Assembly (NCBI GenBank): GCA_016125155.1
Contig: WGMI01000012.1
Location: forward strand, 1 to 64,000
DNA length: 64,000 nucleotides
DNA from: a bacterium
GTDB taxonomy: Bacteria; Bacteroidota; Bacteroidia; Flavobacteriales; Schleiferiaceae
Reading direction: 5' to 3'
Part shown: piece after piece, positions 8,119 through 15,938 of the stretch
Position numbering within the stretch: the first letter of the stretch is position 1
Layout of the letters: the number at the start of each line of letters is the position of its first letter
Notes under the pieces: generated by a model
Told to the model about the DNA's origin: nothing
Database searches by the model: none
Seen by the model: only the letters and a program-made list of their open reading frames with translations
Position numbers and translations under genes: made by a program

Positions 8119-9552
8119 TTACCAGCCAAAGGCAAAGTAGTCGGGTCGCCCATCGGGCAAATACCCCTGAATCAGCACCCCATCGCCAGTCTGCAACTGA
8201 TTGACGAGTTGTTCGACTTCTCGAGGGCTGCTCACCAACCGGTTGTTGATCTTGGTGATGATGAACCCGCTCGGGACACCCGCCTTTTCAAACTTGCCCC
8301 CTTTGACCTTGGCCACTTTGACCCCCTGCGCCAAGCCCAGCTTTTTGCGGTCTTCCGGCGAAAGCGGTTCGAGCGATGCCCCCAGTGTCGCGGTATAGTT
8401 GAGGTCTTCCTTGGTCAAAATTTCGGTGCTGCCCTGCATATTGCGCAGTTCCACACTGTAGTCACGCTCTTTACCGTCGCGATTTACCCCCAAGGTGACC
8501 CGATCACCCGGGCGCTTGCGTCCAATCAACTCGCGTAGCTGGCTGCTCTTGGTCACTTCCTGTCCATCGACGCGCTGGATGACATCGCCTTGTTTGATGC
8601 CTGCCTGCGCGGCGGCACCGTTTTCGGCCACGCCCGCCACATAGACCCCGCTTTTGACTTTGAGTTGGGCTTCTTCAATGAGCTTCGGGGTAACGTCTCC
8701 AATGTTGACACCGATAAATGCGCGTTGCACGGCTCCGTAGCTTTTTATGTCGCTGTACACTTTCTGGGCAATGTTCGAAGGCACGGCAAAACTGTAGCCC
8801 TCAAAACTGCCGGTGTGGGTGGAGATGGCGGTATTGATCCCGATCAGTTCGCCTCCGGCATTGACCAAAGCGCCTCCGCTGTTGCCCGGGTTTACCGCCG
8901 CGTCCGTTTGGATAAACGACTCAATGGCCGCCCGGTCCGAGATAATCCCAATGTCTCGGCCTTTGGCGCTAACAATCCCCGCAGTTACCGTCGAGGTGAG
9001 GTTAAAGGGATTGCCCACGGCCAGCACCCATTCGCCCACCCGGACATCGTCCGAATTGGAAAACGGCAGGTGCGCCAAGCCCTCTCCTTTGATTTTGATA
9101 ACCGCCAAATCGGTGGCCGGATCGGTACCGATCAATTCGGCGGGAAACTCGCGGTCGTCGTTCATGGCGACAATAATTTCCCGCGCATTTTCAATCACGT
9201 GGTTGTTGGTCAATATATATCCGTCTTCGCTCACCACCACTCCGGAGCCCGAAGCCTGGACCAATTGGCTTTGTCCTCCACCCGGCACCCCGAAAAAGAA
9301 ATCGAACGGGTTCATCGAAGTCCGTTGCTCAACTGACGTTTTGACATGCACAACGGCATTGACCGTTCTTTCGGCCGCGCCTACAAAGTCGGTATCGAAG
9401 GGCGTCGAATACACCACATTGCGGGCCCCAGGGGTTGCTTTGTTTTCAAGGACATGCACGACTTGTTCTTTTGCGAAATAGTGGTCGTACAACCATACCG
9501 AAGCCGTGCTGCTCCCGAGCATTAGAACCAAAACGACAAGTACTTTTTTCAT
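8119..9552 (-). CDS. HtrA/Deg-family periplasmic serine protease
   Basis: The 477-aa product is a periplasmic protease/chaperone for misfolded envelope proteins. It has an N-terminal membrane anchor or signal (residues 1-22), then a trypsin-like domain with a complete catalytic triad: His118 in ILTNNHVIEN, Asp148 in DPATDLAVIKI and Ser225 in VNPGNSGGALV. Two PDZ domains follow (about 275-370 and 385-475), the first starting near FIGVNIGDVTPKLIEEAQ. A Do-like architecture with two PDZs is normal for the Deg family. The ATG at 9552 is preferred because it directly precedes the signal (MKKVLVVLVLML); the frame stays open for 17 more codons upstream. The 223-bp divergent region to dapF probably holds its promoter. 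Confidence 0.95.
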   Translation of the reverse strand: MKKVLVVLVLMLGSSTASVWLYDHYFAKEQVVHVLENKATPGARNVVYSTPFDTDFVGAAERTVNAVVHVKTSVEQRTSMNPFDFFFGVPGGGQSQLVQASGSGVVVSEDGYILTNNHVIENAREIIVAMNDDREFPAELIGTDPATDLAVIKIKGEGLAHLPFSNSDDVRVGEWVLAVGNPFNLTSTVTAGIVSAKGRDIGIISDRAAIESFIQTDAAVNPGNSGGALVNAGGELIGINTAISTHTGSFEGYSFAVPSNIAQKVYSDIKSYGAVQRAFIGVNIGDVTPKLIEEAQLKVKSGVYVAGVAENGAAAQAGIKQGDVIQRVDGQEVTKSSQLRELIGRKRPGDRVTLGVNRDGKERDYSVELRNMQGSTEILTKEDLNYTATLGASLEPLSPEDRKKLGLAQGVKVAKVKGGKFEKAGVPSGFIITKINNRLVSSPREVEQLVNQLQTGDGVLIQGYLPDGRPDYFAFGW

Positions 9553-9763
9553 AGAGAGATTCGTTTCAATGGCGTTGTATCGAGATTTGTCCAACTGCTT
9601 CAAATCCCGTACCGATTCAACGAAGATCGGAAGCTATTTTGGACGCATTAACCTCGAATTAACGCGTTTCGTTCAGATCGCCCCCAGTTCAAGGGGGATT
9701 AAAGTATTCCAGGCTCAGCCCGCTCAGAGCCTGATTTGCCCGGGCGGGGATGCGGTTCGGTGC

Positions 9764-9771
9764 TAACTTTA
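9764..9771 (+). promoter_or_regulatory. TAACTTTA box upstream of dapF
   Basis: TAACTTTA lies only 4 nt before the dapF ATG. It has one mismatch to TAnnTTTG at the last base. If functional, the transcript would be nearly leaderless. Confidence 0.3.
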
Positions 9772-9775
9772 CCCT

Positions 9776-10582
9776 ATGAAATTCGACAAATACGAAGGGG
9801 CGGGCAACGACTTTGTCTTTCTCGATCCTTCGGAATGGACCGATCGGATTCCGCAACCCGAACTCATTCGCCGCTTGTGCGACCGCCGCCTTGGCATCGG
9901 GGCCGATGGCCTGATCGTGCTGCGTTCTTCGGCGGTGGCTGATTTTACCATGGACTACTATAATGCCGACGGAATGCCCGGCAGTTTTTGCGGGAACGGA
10001 GGGCGGTGTTCGGTTTTGCACGCGTCCCAACTGGGATGGATTGATCATCAAACGCGTTTCGAAGCCTTCGATGGCGTACACACCGGGGCGGTGCTGGGCC
10101 CAGACCGTTTTGAAGTGAGCATGATGCCCGGCGGAGTCCCCCAAAAGCTCGATGCGAGCGAATGGGGCGGGGAGGAGGTCTGGTTTGCCGATACGGGTTC
10201 TCCGCATGTGGTTTGGGTTGGAGAATTGGACCCTGTTCGGGATTGGGAGTCGACCATGAAAGGGATTCGGCATTCACCTCGATTTGCCCCTGGGGGGACC
10301 AATGTCAATCAGGTATGGCGCGACCCGTCGGGTCAATGGAAAATGCGCACGTTCGAGCGTGGGGTGGAGGCTGAAACCCTGGCCTGCGGCACGGGGACCG
10401 TGGCCGTAGCCCGGGTATTGTGGACCGGAGGCTGGATCGACACCCAAGCCGTATCGCTCCAGGCGCTGGGCGGAAGGCTTGAAGTACTGCTCGAACCCGA
10501 GGCCGCGGGCTTTGGACACAGCCGACTCCGGGGTCCGGCCCACCGTGTTTATTCGGGAACTTGGCCGCTTTCAACGCTGTGA
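9776..10582 (+). CDS. dapF: Diaminopimelate epimerase
   Basis: The 268-aa cytoplasmic enzyme interconverts LL- and meso-diaminopimelate for lysine and peptidoglycan synthesis. The two catalytic thiols are both present: Cys72 in GSFCGNGGRC and Cys204 in ETLACGTGTVAVA. The N-terminal EGAGNDFVFLD motif is typical. Length is normal. The stop codon overlaps the GTG start of the next gene, suggesting translational coupling with the acetyltransferase. It heads a plus-strand run that includes mltG, another cell-wall gene, although the genes between are not obviously related to peptidoglycan. Confidence 0.97.
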   Translation: MKFDKYEGAGNDFVFLDPSEWTDRIPQPELIRRLCDRRLGIGADGLIVLRSSAVADFTMDYYNADGMPGSFCGNGGRCSVLHASQLGWIDHQTRFEAFDGVHTGAVLGPDRFEVSMMPGGVPQKLDASEWGGEEVWFADTGSPHVVWVGELDPVRDWESTMKGIRHSPRFAPGGTNVNQVWRDPSGQWKMRTFERGVEAETLACGTGTVAVARVLWTGGWIDTQAVSLQALGGRLEVLLEPEAAGFGHSRLRGPAHRVYSGTWPLSTL

Positions 10583-11100
10583 TTCTCGGGCTCAACATCC
10601 GACTGCGCGCGCTCGAACCCGAAGACCTCGAAAAGCTCTACGATTGGGAGAACAATCTGGAGTGGATGCGGTTCGGAGACGTCCATCTGCCCTATGGCAA
10701 ACACCTCATCCGGGACTATTTGGAGCGGGCCCACGAAGATTTCTACCATGTCCGCCAACTCCGGTTCATGATCGATGCGCTCTTGCCCCAACCCGGGGCC
10801 GTGGGCCACATCGACCTGTACGATTTTGAACCCCACCATATGCGGGCTGCCGTCGGTCTGCTCATTGCCAATCGGGAGGACCGGGGCAAGGGGTATGCGT
10901 CTGAGGCGCTCGATTGTTTGATTCAGTACGCCCGGGAGTACTTGCATTTGCACCAACTGCACTGCACCGTGCAGCCTTGGAACGAAATCAGCTTGGGGCT
11001 GTTCGAATCCCGAGGCTTTTCGCGGGTGGGGATCTTGAAATCCTGGGCACGAACCCCGGAAGGATACGAGGATCTCTATTTTCTTCAAAAGCTGCTATAA
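10579..11100 (+). CDS. GNAT-family N-acetyltransferase (RimJ/RimL-like)
   Basis: The 173-aa product has the GNAT fold of the RimJ/RimL/SpeG type: an N-terminal LRALEPEDLEKLYDWENN stretch, the acetyl-CoA binding loop NREDRGKGYASEAL, and C-terminal WNEISLGLFESRGF. I take the GTG at 10579 as start since it gives the common 4-bp GTGA overlap with dapF; the frame extends 6 codons upstream to a TTG. The acceptor could be an amine, a polyamine such as spermidine, or a protein N-terminus, and cannot be chosen from sequence. Confidence 0.85.
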   Translation: MILGLNIRLRALEPEDLEKLYDWENNLEWMRFGDVHLPYGKHLIRDYLERAHEDFYHVRQLRFMIDALLPQPGAVGHIDLYDFEPHHMRAAVGLLIANREDRGKGYASEALDCLIQYAREYLHLHQLHCTVQPWNEISLGLFESRGFSRVGILKSWARTPEGYEDLYFLQKLL

Positions 11101-11114
11101 GCGAGAAAAAGGCG

Positions 11115-13097
11115 ATGAAAAAGGTTCGAGGGCTTGTGATAACCGCCGCATTAGGGGTGTGGACCCTCGCGCTCAGCCGTTGTCAATCTTCGAGTCCGGA
11201 AGCGGAAACCCAGGGCCGCAGTCCATGGTGGAACCACGGTGATTCGGTGCACTACGTGGGCATCGAAACCTGCAAGACCTGTCATTTCGAAATCTACGCG
11301 ACCTATGTAGAAACGGGCATGGGGCGCAGTTTCGGAGCGGCCCATCCCGAACGCAGTGCCTTGGGCAGCCATCCGCCGGGAATCTCTGATTCGGCTTTGG
11401 ATTTGAGCTATCGGCCCATTTGGCAAAAGGATCAACTCTTTCTGCTCGAGTATCGGCTAGACGCCTCTGGAGATACCCTCCACCGTTGGCGCCAACCGCT
11501 CGACTGGATTATTGGCTCTGGCCATCATACCAATTCGCATCTATGGCAGGCCAATGGATACGTTCACCAAGCGCCGTATACGTATTACACCCAGCAGACC
11601 AGGGCCGATCTGCCCCCCGGATTTGAACGGGGACAGAATTCTCGATTTTCCCGCCCCATTGGTCTCGAATGCATGAGTTGTCACAACGCCATGCCGCTCG
11701 GGTTCGATCTGCTCTCGCTCAACCGATTCGAGGAACTTCCCCAAGGCATCGACTGCGAGCGCTGCCATGGACCGGGCTCGGCCCATGTGCGGAAAATCCA
11801 ATCTGGGAAGGTAACGGACACCGCCCAAGGACCCGACTTCAGCATTGTCAACCCCGGTCGCTTGTCGATAGAGCGCCGTTTCGATATTTGTCAACGCTGT
11901 CATCTGCAGGGCAATGCGGTGCTCAAGCCCGGTTCGGACTGGATGGATTTTCGACCGGGCATGCGGCTTTACGACCACATCGAAGTCTATAGTCCGGTAT
12001 CCGGAAAGGCTCAGCAAGGAGGACTCATCATGGCAGGTCATGCGGAGCGGCTGCGCGAGAGCGCGTGTTTTCAGTCGAGCAAGACACTCGATTGCACCAC
12101 CTGCCACAACCCCCACCACAGCGTTCGGAATCGAACGTCCGAAGTCTTCAATCAAACTTGTGCGGGTTGTCATGCCACCGGAAGGCAAGGATCAGGTCCG
12201 GGTGGTTGCAGTCTTGCGGCTGATCAGCAAAGGATCGAAAAGCAAGGTTGTGTGGGCTGCCATATGCCCGCTTCGGGGAGCGAAGACATCCCCCACGTCC
12301 GGGTTCACGATCACAAAATCGGGGTGCACCGTCCGACGGACCCGGCCAGTGGGCTCCCCGACCGCTTGGGGTGCATCAATTGCGATACCGCCGACCGTTT
12401 GAGCCGTATGACAGCGTATTTGCAGCAATACGAACAGTTTGAAAGCCGCGACCTCTGGTTGGACTCCGCGGCTGTGGTGCTCGCTCAACTCGACCCAGGG
12501 GCCGACGCTTTGGAATCCGGTCTGAGGCTCGATTTTTTGCGAAAGGACTACGCGGGTGTACTCCGCCGGTGGGATGCGGCTCCAACCGGTACCCGAGACG
12601 CCCTGTTTTCCAAGGACCGAACCCGTTCGCAAAGGGCTTGGACAGCCTATCGGCTGGCCGAGGCGCTGTCGGAATCGGGGAGGGCAGTAGAAGCCGATCA
12701 GGCCTATCGCGCGGCACTCGAGGCCCTGCCCGCCCATCCCCCCTTTCGGGTGCAGTATGCCCACCACTTGCTCGAAAACGGGCAAACCTCCGAAGCCCTC
12801 GAGGCCTATCGGGAAGCGATCCGACAGTTTCCGATGGATGCCGATGCCCACAATGGCTTGGGCTTTGGGCTCTTGCAGAAAGGCGAATGGGATTTGGCCC
12901 GGGCCTCGTTGGAGCGGGCGCTCGACCTCGATCCCGATCATCTGCTCGCCGGGGTCAATCTGTGTGTGCTCGATTTGACCCTCGGTCGATGGGCCGCGGC
13001 CGAGCAAAGAAGCACCCAATTGGTGGCCCGGCACGGAAACCACCCGAAATTGCAGCGGTTGATTCGGGAAATTCAACTGCGCAACCCCCCCCAATAA
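11115..13097 (+). CDS. Multiheme c-type cytochrome with C-terminal TPR repeats
   Basis: The 660-aa exported protein begins with a signal peptide (MKKVRGLVITAALGVWTLAL) whose Cys in LALSRCQ may be a lipidation site, although Arg before the Cys is atypical. Seven CXXCH heme-binding sites follow: CKTCH (53-57), CMSCH, CERCH, CQRCH, CTTCH, CAGCH and CVGCH. An eighth site reads CINCD and lacks the axial His. After about residue 440 the chain becomes helical with tetratricopeptide repeats, such as ALEAYREAIRQFPMDADAHN and LERALDLDPDHLLAG. The layout resembles cytochrome c554-like TPR proteins of unknown substrate. It probably moves electrons in the periplasm or on the cell surface. The gene starts 14 bp after the acetyltransferase and ends 14 bp before mltG, so it is likely in their operon. 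Confidence 0.88.
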   Translation: MKKVRGLVITAALGVWTLALSRCQSSSPEAETQGRSPWWNHGDSVHYVGIETCKTCHFEIYATYVETGMGRSFGAAHPERSALGSHPPGISDSALDLSYRPIWQKDQLFLLEYRLDASGDTLHRWRQPLDWIIGSGHHTNSHLWQANGYVHQAPYTYYTQQTRADLPPGFERGQNSRFSRPIGLECMSCHNAMPLGFDLLSLNRFEELPQGIDCERCHGPGSAHVRKIQSGKVTDTAQGPDFSIVNPGRLSIERRFDICQRCHLQGNAVLKPGSDWMDFRPGMRLYDHIEVYSPVSGKAQQGGLIMAGHAERLRESACFQSSKTLDCTTCHNPHHSVRNRTSEVFNQTCAGCHATGRQGSGPGGCSLAADQQRIEKQGCVGCHMPASGSEDIPHVRVHDHKIGVHRPTDPASGLPDRLGCINCDTADRLSRMTAYLQQYEQFESRDLWLDSAAVVLAQLDPGADALESGLRLDFLRKDYAGVLRRWDAAPTGTRDALFSKDRTRSQRAWTAYRLAEALSESGRAVEADQAYRAALEALPAHPPFRVQYAHHLLENGQTSEALEAYREAIRQFPMDADAHNGLGFGLLQKGEWDLARASLERALDLDPDHLLAGVNLCVLDLTLGRWAAAEQRSTQLVARHGNHPKLQRLIREIQLRNPPQ

Positions 13098-13111
13098 CTT
13101 CCTTCTCTGGC

Positions 13112-14167
13112 ATGAACGCAAAACAAACGTCGAAGCGCTGGCCTTTGTGGTTGTTGCGCTTGGGGCTAACCGGTTTGGGGCTCTTGGCTTTGGGTGTATG
13201 GTTGCGGTTTTTGGCCCCGGGCTGGACCCAGGAATCGGGCTATCTGGAAATTCCGCGCAATCGGGTATCGGTGGCTCAGGTCGGAAGGTTGATGGAACGA
13301 GCCGATCTGGTGGGCAGTGCCCAACCCCTCAAAGAATTGGCCAAGCTGAGAGGCGTAAAGAGCTACAAGCCAGGTCGCTACTTTATCGAGAAGCGCATGA
13401 GTACCCGAGCTGTTCATCAGTTGTTGGCATCGGGTCGACAAACTCCGCTCAATTTGGTGCTCAAGCCGTGCTCCGGACCCGAGGCCCTCGCCGCCCAATT
13501 GGGCGATCAACTCGAGGCGGGCCGTTCGGAATGGCTCCAGTGGTTCAACAGTGCGGAACATTTGGCCCAATGCGGGCTCGATCGCGAGAATTGGACCAGT
13601 GTGGTCTTGCCCAATACCTACGAGGTGTATTGGACCCTCAAGCCCGAGGCCTTTACCAAGCGCATGCTCAGCGAGACCGAGGCCTTCTGGAAAGGGCGCA
13701 GAGACGCTTTGGCGGACGCGGTGGGTTTGAGCCGGACCGAAGTCGTCGTTTTGGCGAGCATCGTGGAATGGGAAACCAAGCAAATTGACGAAATGCCACG
13801 GGTGGCGGGTCTGTATTTAAACCGTCTCCGCGAGGGCTGGAAGCTGGAATCAGATCCCACGGTAATCCGCGCCATTGCTTTGACCCAAGGCCGTACCAAC
13901 ATTCACCGCGTCTATTCCAAAGACCTTCAGATCGATCACCCCTACAATACCTACCGCTTTCCCGGACTGCCCCCCGGCCCCATCAGCATCCCTTCGACCC
14001 AGGCCATCGATGCCGTATTGAATGCGGAACAACACGATTACTTTTTTATGGTGGCCAGTACCGAACGACCGGGCTATCACGAATACGCCAAGGCAGACGA
14101 ATACGCCAAACACATCGAATACGCCCGTCAGTATAGGCGTTTTCTCAACCGCATCAAGGTGCGGTAA
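13112..14167 (+). CDS. mltG: Endolytic peptidoglycan transglycosylase MltG
   Basis: The 351-aa protein has one N-terminal transmembrane helix (about 10-32), a LysM-like segment, and the YceG/MltG catalytic domain. The catalytic glutamate is Glu219 in ASIVEWETKQ, followed by RVAGLYLNRLREGWKLESDP, NTYRFPGLPPGPI and a C-terminal YFFMV strand. It cleaves nascent glycan strands in the periplasm and is thought to terminate their elongation. The frame runs open far upstream over the TPR region, but that part is out-of-frame shadow; the ATG at 13112 immediately precedes the membrane helix. Confidence 0.95.
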   Translation: MNAKQTSKRWPLWLLRLGLTGLGLLALGVWLRFLAPGWTQESGYLEIPRNRVSVAQVGRLMERADLVGSAQPLKELAKLRGVKSYKPGRYFIEKRMSTRAVHQLLASGRQTPLNLVLKPCSGPEALAAQLGDQLEAGRSEWLQWFNSAEHLAQCGLDRENWTSVVLPNTYEVYWTLKPEAFTKRMLSETEAFWKGRRDALADAVGLSRTEVVVLASIVEWETKQIDEMPRVAGLYLNRLREGWKLESDPTVIRAIALTQGRTNIHRVYSKDLQIDHPYNTYRFPGLPPGPISIPSTQAIDAVLNAEQHDYFFMVASTERPGYHEYAKADEYAKHIEYARQYRRFLNRIKVR

Positions 14168-14215
14168 CCGCAAGGGCGGCAGTCCTCTTAAACAAACCGT
14201 AACAACAGGTAAACA

Positions 14216-14244
14216 TTGGGTTAACACGGAGTGGGGAATCTTTG
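14216..14244 (+). promoter_or_regulatory. Candidate promoter of the T9SS beta-helix gene
   Basis: TTG at 14216-14218 and AATCTTTG at 14237-14244 are separated by 18 bp, 19 nt before the ATG. The second box has one mismatch to TAnnTTTG. This is the best -33/-7 pair I can see in front of a T9SS gene here. Confidence 0.35.
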
Positions 14245-14263
14245 TAGTACCAATTCTGTAAAC

Positions 14264-15874
14264 ATGAAGAAGTTCTACAATGCGTTTGTTTTGAGTGTGC
14301 TGACATCAAGTGTGGCCTTGGCCCAACTGCCGACCAAGGTGATTTCGGGCAATATCACGGCCGACCGCACCTTGCACAACGACACCATCTATTTGCTCGA
14401 CGCTGTTGTTTATGTCAAAAACAACGCTACCCTCACCATTGAGGAGGGTACGGTGATTCAAGGGTACATCAACAACGGGGTCAATACGAAAGGCACTTTG
14501 GTGATCACCACCTCTGGAAAAATCATGGCCCAAGGTACCAAGTGGAATCCCATCGTCTTTACTTCGGCTCAGACCCCGGGCTCCCGTGGAACCGGCGACT
14601 GGGGTGGATTGCTCATTCTGGGTCTAGCTCCAATCAACGTGGCTGGAGGTACGGCCATTATCGAAGGCGGTTTGTTGGGCGATCAGGCCGACCGCACCTA
14701 TGGGGGCACCGATCCCAACCACAACAGCGGGGTCTTGAGTTATGTCCGTCTCGAGTATGCCGGGGTGGCCTTTAGCGCCAACAACGAGATCAACTCACTG
14801 ACCATGGCCGGGGTGGGCAAAGGCACCACTATCGATCATATTCAGGTTTCTTTTGCCGGAGACGATGCCTACGAATGGTTCGGGGGCAATGTGGATGCCA
14901 AGTACCTCGTGGCCATCGGCACGGTCGACGACAACTTCGACTGCGATTTTGGCTACAATGGCCGTGTGCAATACGGTTTGATCAAGCAGTATTCAAACAT
15001 TGCAGACATCTCTACTTCAGAAGGTTGGGAAACCGACAACGATGGAGGAGGTTCTATAAACACCCCGTTGACCGCACCCAAGTTTGCCAACATTACCCTC
15101 GTTGGCCCCCAGGCCGACGGCGGAGCGGTAAGCAATCTGCACGGTCGGGGAGCGCGCATCCGCCGCAACAGCCGCACCAGCATCTACAATTCGGTTATTA
15201 TGGACCACAAAATTGCCTTGCGGTACGAGAGCACTGGAACCCAAGACGCGGTCGGGAATGATTGCGAATTCCACGGCAACGTATTGAGCGGTAACACAGC
15301 CAACTATGCTGGAGAGGGCAGCTGGACCGAAGACTCCGTGGCAGCCTATGTCGAAGACGCGGCCCAAATGAACACGGTGTTTGATGCCGGGGGCATTTCT
15401 GCCAACGAACTGAGCGTTCCCCTCGACTACTACAGCCAAACCGGTACCAACCACCTCCCTATTACAGGGTCTATTTTGCTCTCTGGCGCTGACTGGACGG
15501 CCAATGGGGTAAGTGGTGATTCGTTTTTCGACAATGTCGCCTTCCGCGGGGCTTTTGGCACCCAAGATTGGACCCAGTTTTGGACCGAGTTTGATCCGCA
15601 GACCGTAGACTACGGCAATGGCATTTTGAGCGCCGTTGAAAATGAAGTCGTGGATTTCAAACTCTATCCCAATCCTTCTAATGGATTGTTTTCGATCACT
15701 TTGGAAGAAACGGCCCGTGTTGAGATCCTCGACCTGAGCGGTCGATTCGTATGGGGTCGCGCTTATCCCGCAGGAATCTCCTCAATCGATGCCACTACTT
15801 GGCCCAAAGGGGTGTATGTCATTCGCGTTTCGACCGCAAAAGGGGCTTCGAGCCGCCGCGTTGTGGTGCGGTAA
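14264..15874 (+). CDS. T9SS-secreted beta-helix protein
   Basis: The 536-aa product has a signal peptide ending near ALAQLP (residue 20) and a long parallel beta-helix-like body rich in short strands, Gly, Asn and Asp, including ATLTIEEGTVIQGYINNG and RTSIYNSVIMDHKIALRYES. The last ~75 residues are a type A T9SS sorting domain: KLYPNPSNGLFSITLEE, VEILDLSGRFVWG, WPKGVYVIRVSTAKG, ending in basic RRVVVR. It is therefore expected to cross the outer membrane through the type IX system and be anchored to the surface or released. The binding target or enzymatic role is not evident. An ATG at 14264 starts the signal peptide. A strong terminator follows. Confidence 0.88.
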   Translation: MKKFYNAFVLSVLTSSVALAQLPTKVISGNITADRTLHNDTIYLLDAVVYVKNNATLTIEEGTVIQGYINNGVNTKGTLVITTSGKIMAQGTKWNPIVFTSAQTPGSRGTGDWGGLLILGLAPINVAGGTAIIEGGLLGDQADRTYGGTDPNHNSGVLSYVRLEYAGVAFSANNEINSLTMAGVGKGTTIDHIQVSFAGDDAYEWFGGNVDAKYLVAIGTVDDNFDCDFGYNGRVQYGLIKQYSNIADISTSEGWETDNDGGGSINTPLTAPKFANITLVGPQADGGAVSNLHGRGARIRRNSRTSIYNSVIMDHKIALRYESTGTQDAVGNDCEFHGNVLSGNTANYAGEGSWTEDSVAAYVEDAAQMNTVFDAGGISANELSVPLDYYSQTGTNHLPITGSILLSGADWTANGVSGDSFFDNVAFRGAFGTQDWTQFWTEFDPQTVDYGNGILSAVENEVVDFKLYPNPSNGLFSITLEETARVEILDLSGRFVWGRAYPAGISSIDATTWPKGVYVIRVSTAKGASSRRVVVR

Positions 15875-15904
15875 GGAAGATTGACACTTGGATTAGACAC
15901 AAAG

Positions 15905-15935
15905 GCGGGCTCAGGCCCGCTTTTTTTTTTTTTTT
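15905..15935 (+). terminator. Intrinsic terminator of the T9SS beta-helix gene
   Basis: GCGGGC (15905-15910), loop TCAG, GCCCGC (15915-15920), then 15 consecutive T residues. It lies 30 bp after the plus-strand stop and just before the end of the convergent clpB gene. Confidence 0.95.
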
Positions 15936-15938
15936 GGA

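Noticed and set aside
9681-9697. CCCCC-AGTTCAA-GGGGG hairpin between the HtrA gene and dapF
   Set aside because: Five-base stem of a single nucleotide type, no T-run and no repeat elsewhere; not enough to call a regulator site.
12569-13111. N-terminal extension of the MltG frame
   Set aside because: The frame is open upstream but runs over the TPR part of the cytochrome gene in a different frame; MltG similarity starts with the ATG at 13112.
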